A stretch of 64,000 nucleotides of DNA, from contig JAZHRO010000014.1 of NCBI GenBank assembly GCA_037157565.1, forward strand, positions 98,239,501 through 98,303,500, read 5' to 3'. This DNA is from Thalassia testudinum (taxonomy: Eukaryota > Streptophyta > Magnoliopsida > Alismatales > Hydrocharitaceae). A model generated the notes under the pieces. That model saw only the letters and a program-made list of their open reading frames with translations. It was not told the DNA's origin and searched no databases. Made by a program: the position numbers and the translations under genes. Shown piece after piece: positions 1 to 10,955 of this stretch (position 1 is the first letter of the stretch; every line of letters begins with the position of its first letter).

Positions 1-548
1 GCCAAGAAGAGGGGCTCTTTGGATAGATGGATCCAAAAAAGAATAGCCCCAGTGAGAAGGATGTGGGCTCAAGGTCCCAGTGTGGAGTTGCAAATCCGCC
101 TGATTTGGTGGGAAAGAAAGGGCCGTCCAATCTTCAAGAGTATGGACCGGCAATGAGCAGCCCGGATATGACTCAAACCATGAGGTATGGGAAGCGGAGA
201 AAACCTCGTCAGAAGTTTGGTCAGGAGAAGGTACGGGACAAGGGAGGGATGGGGGAACGTCACAATATGTGTTGATCAGGCAATCATCAGGTAATCTGTA
301 GCAGTCTGAATAGGTCCCAATTAGTCCGATACACGCACTGACGGTCATGTCCTCATTAGATGTGTCATCCTCGATACAATCGCAATCAAAATTCTTGGCT
401 GCCTTGAAGATGTTCAGCTTGATCTTTTCAGATCCAACAGCAATCTCGATACAGCCCGACTTACAGTCGATAAGGGCAAGGGCTGTGGCCAAGAAAGGTC
501 GATCGAGGATGATCGGACAATCATAAAGTCAGCTAGGAACTTCCATAT

Positions 549-1073
549 CTAAAATGAGAAAGTCAACAGGAAAACAGAGACTGTTGACCCTAACCACCAC
601 ATCTTCCACCACACCCTTCGGATTTTGACAGAATGATCTGCCAACTGTAACGTGACAGGGGTTGGTTTCATATTTCCCAAGGGAAATTTTTTGAGCATGA
701 TGGTTAGTATGAGATTTATGGAAGATCCCAGATCAAGCAGGGCACGGTTAAAACTGTAGCCTTGGATGCTACAGGAAATAAGCAGTGTGCCAGGATCTTT
801 CTGCTTTGGTGGTAGGTTTGATAGTATAGCACAACTTGCATGAGGCGAGAGAACCATTGGATTCTTAGTTTTGTTTGACTGTTGCCTGGGTGTTGTGTAG
901 TCTTTGAAGAATCTGGCGACAGTAGGTATGTGGTCGATAGCCTCGAGCAAGGGTACCTTGATTTCTACATCCCTGAACAAATTACGCAGGTTATCAAAGG
1001 CCTGCGTATCTTTCTTTTTGCCTTTTGGCTCCCTCAGTAGAGCCTCAGGGAATGGGACTGATTCTGGCAACAA
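549..1073 (-). pseudogene. Ty3 element 1 aspartic protease
   Basis: Retroviral-type aspartic protease region that would cleave the Gag-Pol polyprotein. The segment reads KDPGTLLISCSIQGYSF, then the active-site loop LLDLGSSIN with the catalytic Asp present, then VTLQLADHS. The order and wording match protease domains of Athila/Tat-type Ty3 elements (D-L-G-A/S-S-I-N). It lies out of frame with gag and loses frame again near 600, after QLADHSVKIRRVW. The continuation towards position 1 (for example CPIILDRPFLATALALIDCKSG, about 430-510, in another frame) is the end of the protease domain. No reverse transcriptase is visible before the window edge. Confidence 0.8.
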
Positions 1074-1608
1074 TTTGGGTGTATCATCCTCTCGCGAATG
1101 CGGTGCGCATCTCGAATGAGAGGGCGATGAAGAAGAAGACGGGCCAGGATCAGGTCGAGGTGGATCGACAATCTGCTTACCACTCCTCGTAGTGATAGCA
1201 TTGGACGATGCGGGTCCAGTGGGATCATACGGCGGAGGAGGGTTCGCAATTGGGACATAAGAGTGCGGTGCTGCAGCGGGATTAGCCTGAAATCCCGATG
1301 GAATGCTCGGAGCTTGTAGAATTTGATGAGCCTATCCCTGAGAAGGTTGTACCTGAGGTTGAGGACCACGGGGTACGAAGTTTCGTGGGTTTGGAATAGG
1401 TTGGGCAGGAAGAGTGCCCTGTGATCGAGTCCCCACGTGTAGTTGACTGATCTCAGCATTCTGCTACGCCAATTGGTGCTGAAGAGAGGTCATGTTCGCT
1501 TCATGGCGCTTTGACATTTCCGTCATCATTCGCATCAATTTGTCAAGAGGACTAATGTTCTGCTTGCGGTACGCAAGGGCCTGATGGCGGATTCGACATA
1601 GGATTAGA

Positions 1609-3034
1609 CTAGTCCATTGGGATGACGGGTGCGGACGGTCGCATTGGTCCACCCGCGGGGTTTTGGCGCTGCGGGTTGTTGAACCATGCGAAGTTCAGAT
1701 GATTGCGCCACCCTGGGTTATATGTGGCAGAGAATGGGTTGTTTCCTAGGGGGCAAGCGTCTTCTATGCCAAAAGACGTGTCTGTGTGTAAATATGCGTC
1801 CGAGCACATGGAGGCTTGGTCCTCCGTGTCGAAATACTGGCTCACAGAAGCCAGTTCCACATGACTTACCGAGTCTCTCGGCACGACACTTGGTAAGGAA
1901 GGTCTTACGGGGTTTCTCGGGATAAGCCTGGTGTTGGTAGAATTTGGATTGTGATGAAGTGGTGAAATGGGGTGTTCGCCATAGAATGGGCGAGGTTGGC
2001 CAGAAGCTCATCCAGCTTCTTATGCAAGACGGAGACTTCATCCAGTTTTTGTGCGATAAGGCTTAGACCAGTGGATGAACGGGAGGGTCCCGTGTCAACT
2101 TCATGGACATTACGGGGCTGGCTGGTACGATCAAAGGCGACAATGGAGGCATTGTTCATTGAGTTTTCGCTCATATTTTCAAACAGTCTGAATGCTCCAT
2201 TCTCGTCTTATTCATAAAATTCCCTCCGTAGGAAGCGTCTGCAATCTGCTTCAAAGTCTCATTTAGCCCGTAGTAGAAAATCTGGGCTATATGCCACTTA
2301 GGCAGACCGTGGTGCGAACACTTCCTGAGGAGGTCATTATATTTCTCCCATGCCTCATGAAATTGTTTGCCATTTTGTTGCGTAAAAGAGGTGATAGCAC
2401 GACGAAGCTCATTGGTTCGCCTGATTGGGAAGAACTTCTTGAGAAACGTTGTTTGCATCTCTTCCCAAGAGTGGATGGTTCTCCCAAGAGTGCGTAACCA
2501 CTGCGACGCTTTATCCCGCAACGAAAATGGGAACATTTTCATGAGGACTATAGGTAACCCGACATTTCTTGGTTTAACAGTTTCAGTCAGTCGGGTTAGG
2601 TCTTCCAAGTGGAGAAAAGGATCTTCACTTGCAAGACCATGGAAGTGAAAATTTATTAGGCCAATTATGTTTGGTTTCAATTCAAAGTCGTCCCCGCCCA
2701 TGGGGACCCGAATTTGTCCTATGGTCTCTGTAGCAGCGGGATTCTGATAAGAGCTAAGAGACCTAGGCTCCTCCCATTCGGGAGGGTTCCGCATTTCCTC
2801 CAATGTTTCCCGAATGGCTTCGATTTTCTCATTATACATTTCCATTTGGGCTTGGAGGCGGGTTATGAGATCTGAGGCTCCACCACCTGGTGGGTTCTGA
2901 GGGCGGTTTCCTCCCTCAGGATTTGGGGGTGGGCGTGCAGCCATGTTTGTGGAGGAGGAGGATGATTCGTCTTGTTTTCTAAATTTATCAGGCAATTCAA
3001 ACAGTTCTGGGTTTTGTGACCTCCTCCCAAACAT
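1609..3034 (-). pseudogene. gag: Ty3 element 1 gag (frameshifted)
   Basis: The capsid protein packages element RNA into virus-like particles in the cytoplasm. The longest open part is 2171-3034 (287 codons) and starts MFGRRSQNPEL. The start MFGRRS/MLGRRS is shared with the gags at 13724 and 57859, which supports this ATG. The N-terminus is rich in Ser, Pro and Asn. The core at residues about 140-270 has the retrotransposon-gag pattern, including DKASQWL, FLKKFFP, EAWEKYNDLLRKC and YGLNE. A single-base frameshift near 2200 moves the reading to a second frame (1905-2174, containing FENMSENSMNNAS), and a further shift moves it to a third (1609-1884), which holds the C-terminal motif YNPGWRNH. 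No zinc knuckle is visible, as is usual in this gag group. The breaks make a functional product unlikely. Confidence 0.85.
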
Positions 3035-4400
3035 GCACTACTGCAGGAAGAATTGGGGAGATGAGAAGAGAAAGGGATAAGAGAAATGACGCCGCAAAGG
3101 TACACTTGATGACAAATCAATACAATCAAATTCCTAACCACTACAGTGTGCCCTTAGACCTAAAGATCTAAGTTACCTACTATCACGAACTATGGAACCG
3201 AATGCAAGCACCGTGGAACCACCGGGCCAGATTGAAAGGCCGTTTGCCCCAGTCTTAGACACCCGATAGCACGCGGGAACTCTCACCAGCACGTAGCCGC
3301 TACACGCAGATAGTTAGACCTCCAATCCTTAAGAAGGGTCAAGTTACTACCAGTTTTAGTTAAAGGTTTAGGGTCAAGTGCTTTTGGAATGTGAAGGGCA
3401 TTGTTTATGGGTAATGCCCAAGTGATTGATTTTCAGAGTGTGTAAAACAAGCATGCAACAGGGAAATCTCCCCGAATTGAAGTTTTAATTGGTGAATGGC
3501 TTTTAGAGTTTCAGCTTGAAGTAGTATAAATTTTAGGATTTCGCTGAATTTCCAATTCAACCAATCTCCGGGTTTTTGTGAGAATACAAGTTTTCTTTCT
3601 AAGCCCAACAAACCCTTCTTCAATATTAGTTGGTTAATGCATGCTAAAATGCAATGGGCTACCCTAAATGGAGATTTCTATGTGTGGATGCACGAATCAG
3701 TTTTAAATTAATGTGAAAGGGAGCCAAAGCATTTCAATTCAAGTGCTTCTAATCACCAAAAAGATTTCCACACAAGGCCCAACCAAAAGATAAAGAAAAT
3801 CAATTTGTTGGGGGTTGAGGTATTCGAGATCGAATCTTAGGCAAGTTGAAAAGTCGTGGTCGGGTTGGAATTGACTCAATTCCAAGTCTCCCCACCAAAA
3901 ATGTGATCCCGAATTGTAGGTAAGTGAGGCAAAAGAGGGGTGCAATCAATCTTTTTGTATTTGCCTCAAAGAATGCATTGCATGGCGAAAAATTCAAGAA
4001 TCAAGATTCTCGGATTTTTGCTATGCGAAGTAAGGCAGGAAATCGCGGGGCGGTGGGAGTGAAGACAATCAATCAAACAAGTGAATTTTAGTCCACTTGT
4101 TCCAAGAGATCCCAAGAAGTTTTTCTAGATTTTAGTTTTTAGTTTTTTTTTTATTAAGGTGACAAGTTAACCCTAGTTGCTAAGAAAAGAAGACCTACTT
4201 GTTTGGCAACGTGTGTGAAGCTCCAATGCGGTGTCGGCGTCTTCACGTCTCATTCCCACCTTGGATCTACTCACATCTTCGACTTCGTCTGCCTGCCTTC
4301 CCCTTGCACCAGGTTCACCTGCACACCAAAAGAGAGATACCCCTGAAGAGAGAAGAGAAAAATTGAAAGGAATTGAATAGAAACTTACTTGAAGGTGCAC
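3035..4400 (-). other. Untranslated leader of Ty3 element 1
   Basis: About 1.4 kb without a credible ORF between the gag ATG and the primer-binding site, as expected for the long 5' leader of these elements. Phrases such as the 'aagtgcttttggaatgtga' run near 3378 recur in the other leaders (about 14090 and 43110), which shows that the leaders are related. A pyrimidine-rich stretch ending in CTGCAG sits about 10 bp before the gag ATG; it could be a splice acceptor, but this is inference. Confidence 0.6.
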
Positions 4401-4419
4401 TTCCCCGGCAACGGCGCTA
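4401..4419 (-). other. Primer-binding site, tRNA-Asp type
   Basis: The minus strand reads TAGCGCCGTTGCCGGGGAA. This is complementary to the 3' end of plant tRNA-Asp(GTC), with one change in the first bases (TGG to TAG). It lies 7 bp from the LTR edge at 4427 and fixes both the minus orientation and the 5' LTR position. Confidence 0.85.
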
Positions 4420-5107
4420 GAAAAGGTGTGGTGTCGGACCTGAATAGGTTGTTCATATGGTGATTTTATGGTTGAAATGTGCATAGTGGTTAACCTAAAT
4501 TGGACCTAACCATCTCTTTACAAAATTTTTAACCTGGCCTACTTGATTTTATCTTGTCACTTTTAGGCCCAGGGTCGAACTCAGGGAAGTGGGGTTACAA
4601 GTTAAGTTTCTATGCCTTTCCTACAACGGGTCTCTTCCATTCGTTTATTGTGTTTTTGGTGTTTTTCTATTTAGATTTTTTTTCTGGTAATCTTTGTCCT
4701 CGAGGCACACCCTCAAAATTAGGTTCTTGGCTTTGAGCCAAAACAGGGTTCCAAAACAGGTCTTGCTACTCGCAAGATGGATTACCTGCAAGCCAAAGAT
4801 TATCTTTTCTATTTTATATATTTTTTTTATCTTTTTACTAACAGGAAAGCGAAATATAGATAAAGTAAATATAATATATATATATATAGGTATATAATAT
4901 GTAGATAGAGGGGTGGGGGTGGAGGTAGAGATGGAGTGTAGCACGGTGTCGAGTTGGTCGTTGTCTAGAAAGACGCAACTAACAGGACTAGGTGCCACGT
5001 GGAGTGTGGGATGGATGGTGGAAGATTAATGCGAACATGCTTTTTGTACGTGTGTATCGGGGAATATCGGCAACTGGTGCAGATATTCCCGCGATACCAC
5101 GTATGGT

Positions 5108-5975
5108 AAATAATGTGAAAATATATCTATATATGTATATATGTAAATATATCTATATGGTTATAAATAGTATATATATGTATATATCTATATATATATA
5201 TGTATATATATATGTGTATATATGTATATATATAAGTACATGTATATATGTAGCTATATGTATAGATGTATATATATATATATATGTATGTATATAAGAC
5301 TATATAGATGTCTTTATATATATATGTATATATATATAATAATATATGTATATATAGGTATATGTAGCTAGATATGTATGTATATCTATTTATGTATATA
5401 TATGTATATATTTATATAGGTATGTAAATATATATATAAGTTTATGTATAGATAGATATATGTATAGATCTATATATATATATGTATGAGTATGTGTATA
5501 TAACTATATAGATGTAAATATATATGTATGTATATGTATATAGTAATATATGTATATATAGATATATGTAGCTAGATATATATATATATATATGTATATG
5601 TAGATGAATACATAAGTAGGTGTGTATATATGTATGTATATATATATATGTATCTATACTTAGTTATATAGGTAATAATATATATATAGATATATGTATA
5701 TTTATATGTATATATGTATATAAATATATGTATATATTTTAGTATATATATGTGTATATATATATATAAGTAGATAGATATATATATATATGTATATGTA
5801 TATGTATATATATATGTATATAGGTATATATATATATATATGTATGTATACTAATACATAAGTATATAAGTACTACTATATGTATAAGTATAAGTATATA
5901 TATATATATGTATATAAATATATGTATATATATATCAATATATATATGTATACGTATATATATATGTACATAATA
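5108..5975. repeat. TA/TATG microsatellite, about 0.87 kb
   Basis: Almost pure alternation of TATATA, TATG and TAGATA words with few G or C. It sits inside the 5' LTR of Ty3 element 1. Apparent ORFs here (Ile/Tyr/Met/Val-rich) are artefacts of the repeat. It is followed by a short GTGT- and GAGA-rich run (about 5976-6075). Confidence 0.95.
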
Positions 5976-6570
5976 GTGTATAGGTGTGTGTGGGTGTGTG
6001 AAGTGTTAGTGTAGGTGTGTGTGAGCATCGGTAAATAGAGAGTGAGAGAGTGTTGTGAGAGAGAGGGAGAGAAATAGGGTAGGAGAGATGGTAGCCGCGC
6101 TACTGGAGGCTTACGTTAGGTCGTCTGGAGCTTCAACGTGCCATCTAGAGTCCTACATGTGCGCACAGGCACGTATTCGCGTAGAGAGGAGCGCGCATGC
6201 AGGAGAGTTGGTGTGGAGAGGGTCGTAGTGCCCAGCAAGTGGCCACATGCAGAGGAGGCTGCAGTGTGGAGATGCGAATGTGGGCGAAGGAAGCGGGTGA
6301 CGCGGGCTAGCAGACGTGCGGGCGGGCTTGCGCACGGGCGAAGGCCGGTTGCGGTGCTCCGGGTGATCGGATAAGTGAGAAGCTTTCTGGTCACCCCACT
6401 GTAGCCACAGTGTCATGTAGACTCGCGTGAAGAGTGGCTACAGTGGTCGGCCGCGCCACGCAACCGAGTACGGGCGATTGTGTGAGTGTGGCCGGCTCGC
6501 AGCTGGTGCGGGCGGGCTGGTGCGCAAGGAAGACGGTCTGCGCTGGTCGGTTGCAGGCGCGGAGAAGCTC

Positions 6571-6758
6571 ACGACAGAGCAAAGAAGCAGGAGGCGAGGT
6601 GTCTACAGGCACGCGCGGAAGCTTGCGGGTGCTGCTAGGGTGCGTTGGGGAGCGTGGCCGGCCGCTGTAGAGGCGCACAGAGGCCAGTTGCTGGCGGAAG
6701 CGAGCGTGTGACAGAGTGAAGAAGCAGGAGGCAGAGAGTTCTACAGGCGCGCGTGGAG
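6571..6758 (-). repeat. Spaced direct repeat inside the LTR
   Basis: A stretch of about 50 bp at 6571-6621 (core 'aagaagcaggaggc', then 'tctacaggc-cgcg') is repeated imperfectly at 6708-6758. This is a local duplication in the GC-rich R-U5 part of the LTR; it has no recognised role. Confidence 0.6.
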
Positions 6759-7141
6759 GGCAAGGGCACTTGCAGGCGTGCGCGGAAGGGGCTGGGGCTG
6801 CTGCTGCTACCGCTGCTGCTGCCTTGCCGCTTTGTCACTACTGCTGCAATCGAGCTTCGAGCTTCAGATCTTGAAGCTTGCAGCTATGGTTGAAGGTGCT
6901 GGAGCGGAAAAAATGAGAGAAGAGCCACCACACCCACCGGCTCTTTGAATTGCTGGGCGGTGGTGGTCTCACTGTGCTGGGTGTTCACCAGAGTAAGGGC
7001 TCCTGTCCGCCGGGTGTCTCCGAGGAGGTGGGCTGACGTGTGGAGGGAGAAGGAGGAGAGGATGGTGGCCTGGAGAAGAAGTGCTGGTGTGGTTTTTTTC
7101 GGCTGGGACCAGGTTAGTTTTTGCGAGAAGGAGCCGTGGCT

Positions 7142-7149
7142 TTTTATAG
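7142..7149 (-). promoter_or_regulatory. LTR TATA box (Ty3 element 1)
   Basis: The minus strand reads CTATAAAA in a GC-rich setting. It is placed to start element RNA towards the primer-binding site at 4419. Confidence 0.55.
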
Positions 7150-7978
7150 AGGAAGACGCCAAGCACGGCCAAGCCCTGGCTGTGCATGGCTCATGCATGG
7201 CCTTGGCAGGGAGAGGCAGTCGCAGGGAAGGGCAGTTGCAAGGAAGCATGGCGTGCGAGGAAGAAAGGTGCAGCCGCGGGAAGAGATTTCCAAATCAAAT
7301 GGAAATAAAAATGAAGATGGGAATATTGCGAAGTAGCACTTGAAGAAAATGTGAATTGCGAGGCCATTTTATTTCACTCTCCTCTCAATTAAATGCATGC
7401 ATGTATTTTTACAATGCAACTATGGAGGCCTAATATGCATTGGTAATGCTAGGAAATAGCACAAGATGGCACAATTGCAGGCATATTTTTGCGGTGCAAT
7501 CAGCGCGCCCTGTGCTTCTTCTGTGGCGATCTGCGTGCGTGCGTTGTGAGCCGTCCGAGATCTCGCGAAGGGCGCGCTCGTGGATCGCTGTTGAGGCGCG
7601 CGCGCCTACCGCGTCATCACGAGCGTGAGCATCCGTGCGCATCTGTTGCGCGGCACGGTTCAATTGTCGCTGTTCACTACTGATTGGGCGGCTCAATTTC
7701 TCGCAGCGAGCCTTCTTGTTGTCAACGTTTTGTGCGGGTTTAAAGGATGTCACGTTGTAGTATAACCGACAAAATGTCTAAACAAATATAAAGAATTTTA
7801 TTACTCGAACAACTAGAGTATCCGAGGTCGAACACGGGAAGCAATCTCAGTACTTTGTAAAACCAAAGAATACAACTGTTTAAATGCAAATATGATTCAT
7901 TCAAAGAGAGAATTTTAAAAAAAAGGATTTGGGAAAAAAAAATAGAATTGGACGTCTGATTTGTGTATCAGACGTCTT

Positions 7979-8230
7979 AAATGTGATCTCTCTTTCTCTC
8001 TTTTTCTTCGTGGCTCTTCTCCTTTCTTTGCTTCTGGTATCTTTCCTTCTTCTCCTGCCTTGCCTTTCTTCTTTCTTCTTCTTCTTTTTCTTCTGATATC
8101 TTTGCAGTCTTCCCTTGTCTTCTTCTTCGTTCTTCCCTCTCTTCTGCCTTGTCTTCCTTCTTCTTCTTCTCTGCGAAGACTTCTCCTTTCACTGCTACAT
8201 AGCCTCTTCTTTCTTCTCTTCCTGTTCTGC
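7979..8230 (+). repeat. CT/TTC-rich low-complexity tract
   Basis: A pyrimidine-rich run (TTCTTC and TCTTTC words) in the R-U5 region of LTR L. The same tract appears as a GA-rich run in the inverted partner LTR at about 52265-52635. It produces long but meaningless open frames. Confidence 0.9.
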
Positions 8231-9489
8231 AGCCGGCTAAGTGTTCGTTGCCTGGGTCAGTTCTTCCTTCCTGCACACACCACACAGTAGCAAAAACCTA
8301 CCCCCGTCCCTCTACCCAAGCGTCTCTCTCTCTCAAGCAATATACTCACGTACACTCTCCCAGAGCCACACGGGTAGTCGGGTCGAGTTCGCACCCGGGA
8401 CCAGGCGCACCGGCAAGTGGTGATGCGCAAGGAGTGCGTAGGTATAGGTCGGGTCGGATCCGCGAGGTCAAGCTGCGGACGAGGCGTGTGTGAGGGCAGT
8501 GAGGGACCTCACCCCTGTGCTTACGGAGGCACTAAGACGATAACACAAAAAAAACTTATATGGTACCTGAGTGTTGCAATCCCACGATGTGGGACTATCT
8601 GGTCTTGCCTTCACACGCGCCCGAAAAGTTTTGTCACTCGATTGCCCAAGCTGTTGACTCCTCTGCGCTACGGGCAGGCCTCGGCTGCTTCGCGACACTT
8701 GCGAGAGTCTGCTGCACCTGCCGCCTGGGAAGCCTGACGCCTGCTGCTGCTCCAAGCTCCCTGCTGCTTCGGCTGTTAATGACGGCTGGGGCTTACACCT
8801 GACATCCAACAGAATGGCCTAATGGCCCAATCAGAATAGCTGGAAACCTTCGCCGTAGCACGGCGAAGGCGGTGGGTGATGCTGCAGGTTGCCGGTCGGC
8901 CTAGGCGTGCGTGCCTAGGTCAACCTGTGGCCGGAGATGGTGGGTTGGTCGGGGGGTGCTTGTGGAGGTTCTGGAGTGGCAGTGATGGGGTGGAATGGGT
9001 TCCTGGTGGTGAGGCGAAGCTCACGAGGTGGTTGGCGAGCCGTGTGGAGTGGTGGAGTGGTGTGGGCGACTCGCCGGAGTGCGGTCGGAGGCGAGGAAGA
9101 TGGAGGAGGTTAGGTACTGTCGAGGGGTAATCAAGTAAAATAGTTGGGGAAAAAAAGAGAGGAGAGGATGGAGAACATATCTGGGGTTGTCTGGAAGGAA
9201 GGGAGGTGGCGGAGAGGACGGCTCGTAACTGCCGTCGTCGAGGAAGAAAGACCCTGAGGGAGGAAGCGGCGACGAAGATGAGGTCAGAAGCGCGCGCGCG
9301 GGGTACAGCGCGACGCGGAAGGAAGCGGCGGAGAGGACTCTGCTGCTGGTATGGCAGCAGAGCAACGAGAAGGAGGGGAGGAGGTCGCCGGAGCTTGTGG
9401 GTCGTTTGGCCGGAGATGGGAGAGGGAGGAATTTGGAAGGGATCTCCATAAAAATCAAGCTTGCCTTCTGCGGCAGGGTCTGGGGTGTC

Positions 9490-9497
9490 TTTTATAG
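9490..9497 (-). promoter_or_regulatory. LTR TATA box (LTR L)
   Basis: The minus strand reads CTATAAAA and is preceded in the sense direction by a GCACC-containing stretch. The partner LTR has TATTTAAG in the same place (51105-51112). Confidence 0.55.
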
Positions 9498-10417
9498 GTG
9501 CTGGCTGCACCTACCAGCGCGTGGAGACCGCGCAATCAACGCTGCCGGCTCGCCGGATATGGAAGGAAGGTGGATACCCAAATCTCTCGTGCATTCGCAC
9601 GAGAGATTGGGTACACACCAGCGATTGTAATTGGCTTTAGAAGGAAGGGAATTCCTCAGAGAATTCCCCCTTCCATTTCTGGGAGAGAATCTCTGAGGAA
9701 TTAGAGAGCAATCTCTCTCGAAACTTCGCCGGAGCTCGGTTCTGCCCTAGCAATGGCGGCAGGACCGGTTTGCAAAGGAGGCGAAGAACCTAGGGGGCTC
9801 TTTGCAAAGGTATTCAAAAGATAGGGACCAATTTGTGATTTGGGTGTACTAAACTGCAAAGTAGGTCAAGATGACTTCTCCTTAGGTCCTAATTTTGACC
9901 TAAGGAATCCAATGGTGAAGTTGGATTTTAGGTTTGACCTCGTTGGACTGGACATTTTGCGTAAAAACCCAAATTAGGTTAATGGAAGAGCTAGGACCCT
10001 AATCTAGGTCAAACTAGGTTCCAAAGGCCCAATTAAGTGTTCTAAACCCTGGAGGATGTTTTTCTATGATTTTTAGAGGGTTTACTTGATTTTTATTCTG
10101 ACCGGAACCTTGTTAATTTAAGCGGGTATGTTTTAGGGTTACCAAGTGTCATTTAGTTCTTAGATTGCACATAAACCCATTTCTGATTAACTCAACCCAC
10201 TTTTTATCTTATTTGGACCATTTGACCTATGTTTTGCTTCTGAGAAATCCCGCTTATGTACTGCAATGGTAAAATTGCAGTTTTAACCTTTATTTCATGT
10301 TTTCTTCTCAGAGCACTTGTCCCTTCAGTTAAGCCTTCTTCTAGGTTATGTAGGAGCTTTTATCTTCTTTATTGGGTCAAAATGAGCTAGTTATGGCTCA
10401 TGATGAGGCTCTCATCA

Positions 10418-10955
10418 CTTCTCCTTCCAATTTCCACACAGCGCGATTCGATCCTGCATCGGATGCACTGGCGTGTGGCAGTCTGCCGCTGCGTTGTCGC
10501 AGAGGATTGTCGCGGAGAGGGCGAGTGCGCGGGCGATTCTTAGCCATTCGATCGAAGATCGACAGCTGAGATTCATCCTCCGGTTGAAGGCAAAAGTGGG
10601 CGACGGTGAGGGTGCGACGAGTGGGCGCCACGTGGTGCGCTGTGGACCGTTGATCATCATATCAACTATCAGAACTTCTTGGGCCCATTGCAGGAGCTTT
10701 GGATGTTGGATTTGGTCGATTTCATATCTGTTGGACTCCGTTTGTCGCTCTGAATCCATCCGTGTGGTCCGATTGCTCATCTGAGGCCTGTTTTGACATG
10801 TTCTTGTACACATGGCCGTTAATAATGCATTATAAGCAATCTTGATGTGCAATGCATGCGATGCCCCTATTCCTATTTATGTTGTGTTATCAATGCATTT
10901 TGCTCTTAGGATAAACCCCAATTGATAGAATTATTGCTTCAAGATGCATTGTTAT
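10418..10955 (-). mobile_element. U3 segment of a Ty3 LTR, probably the displaced end of element 1's LTR
   Basis: A GC-rich segment with the U3 hallmarks seen in the other Ty3 LTRs: a CACGTG-centred palindrome at 10624-10640 and, on the minus strand, the ATCCGACC...GGATGGATTC module (about 10717-10795). It is continuous with 7440-7747 if LTR L is removed. That join is an inference from content and orientation, because no target duplication supports it. Confidence 0.5.
10624..10640. promoter_or_regulatory. G-box palindrome in U3
   Basis: The core GCGCCACGTGGTGCG contains a perfect CACGTG G-box, a known plant bZIP/bHLH site. Related palindromes sit in the U3 of at least three other LTR families in this window. 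Confidence 0.5.

Larger units (their letters stand above)
1..4426 (-). mobile_element. Ty3/gypsy element 1, internal region (cut by window start)
   Basis: Minus-strand internal part of a tRNA-Asp-primed Ty3/gypsy retrotransposon of the Athila/Tat type. Reading right to left it has the primer-binding site (4401-4419), an untranslated leader (to about 3035), gag (from 3034) and an aspartic protease (549-1073). The rest of pol would lie to the left of the window. The order PBS-leader-gag-protease and the gag and protease motifs are seen directly; the lineage comes from the protease wording and the tRNA-Asp primer. Frameshifts break the coding frame, so the copy is dead. Confidence 0.85.
4427..7747 (-). 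mobile_element. 5' LTR of Ty3 element 1 (R-U5 and part of U3)
   Basis: The LTR begins at TGTGGTGTCGG just after the primer-binding site. The U5 signature (the GGTCGAACTCAGGGA stretch near 4575) recurs in all the Ty3 LTRs of the window. A minus-strand TATA box lies at 7142-7149. The R-U5 part is unusually long, about 2.7 kb, because it holds a TA-rich microsatellite (about 5108-5975) and GC-rich sequence (about 6100-6840). The U3 probably continues beyond 7747 and is interrupted by the LTR at 7748-10417, resuming at 10418. The outer end was not located. Confidence 0.65.
7748..10417 (-). mobile_element. Ty3-type LTR, family L (minus orientation)
   Basis: About 2.67 kb. It is the reverse-complement relative of the LTR at 50175-52888: their outer tips, U3, TATA context, CT/GA tract and U5 ends align by eye. 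The sense-strand start is TGATGAGAGCC (at 10417) and the end is ...GTGACA (at 7748). It has the U5 signature GGTCGAACACGGG (7827-7840), a CT-rich tract (7979-8230), and a TATA box at 9490-9497. No PBS, PPT or clear target duplication flanks it, so it is a solo LTR or a recombination remnant inserted in the LTR of element 1. Confidence 0.75.

Noticed and set aside
4992..5297. 101-codon open frame rich in Ile/Tyr/Met
   Set aside because: Produced by the TA/TATG microsatellite; no protein signal.
6116..7343. Several 70-130-codon frames in GC-rich sequence
   Set aside because: Overlapping on both strands, no motifs, inside an LTR; high GC lengthens random frames.
7961..8290. Overlapping open frames on both strands rich in Phe/Leu/Ser or Lys/Glu
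   Set aside because: Artefact of the CT-rich tract in LTR L.
8920..9510. 196-codon minus-strand frame
   Set aside because: Lies in the R-U5 part of LTR L, low-complexity Pro/Ser/Arg content and no domain; the partner LTR does not keep the frame.
7743..10422. Target duplication around LTR L
   Set aside because: The flanks AAGGA and CTTCT do not match; no simple insertion can be claimed.
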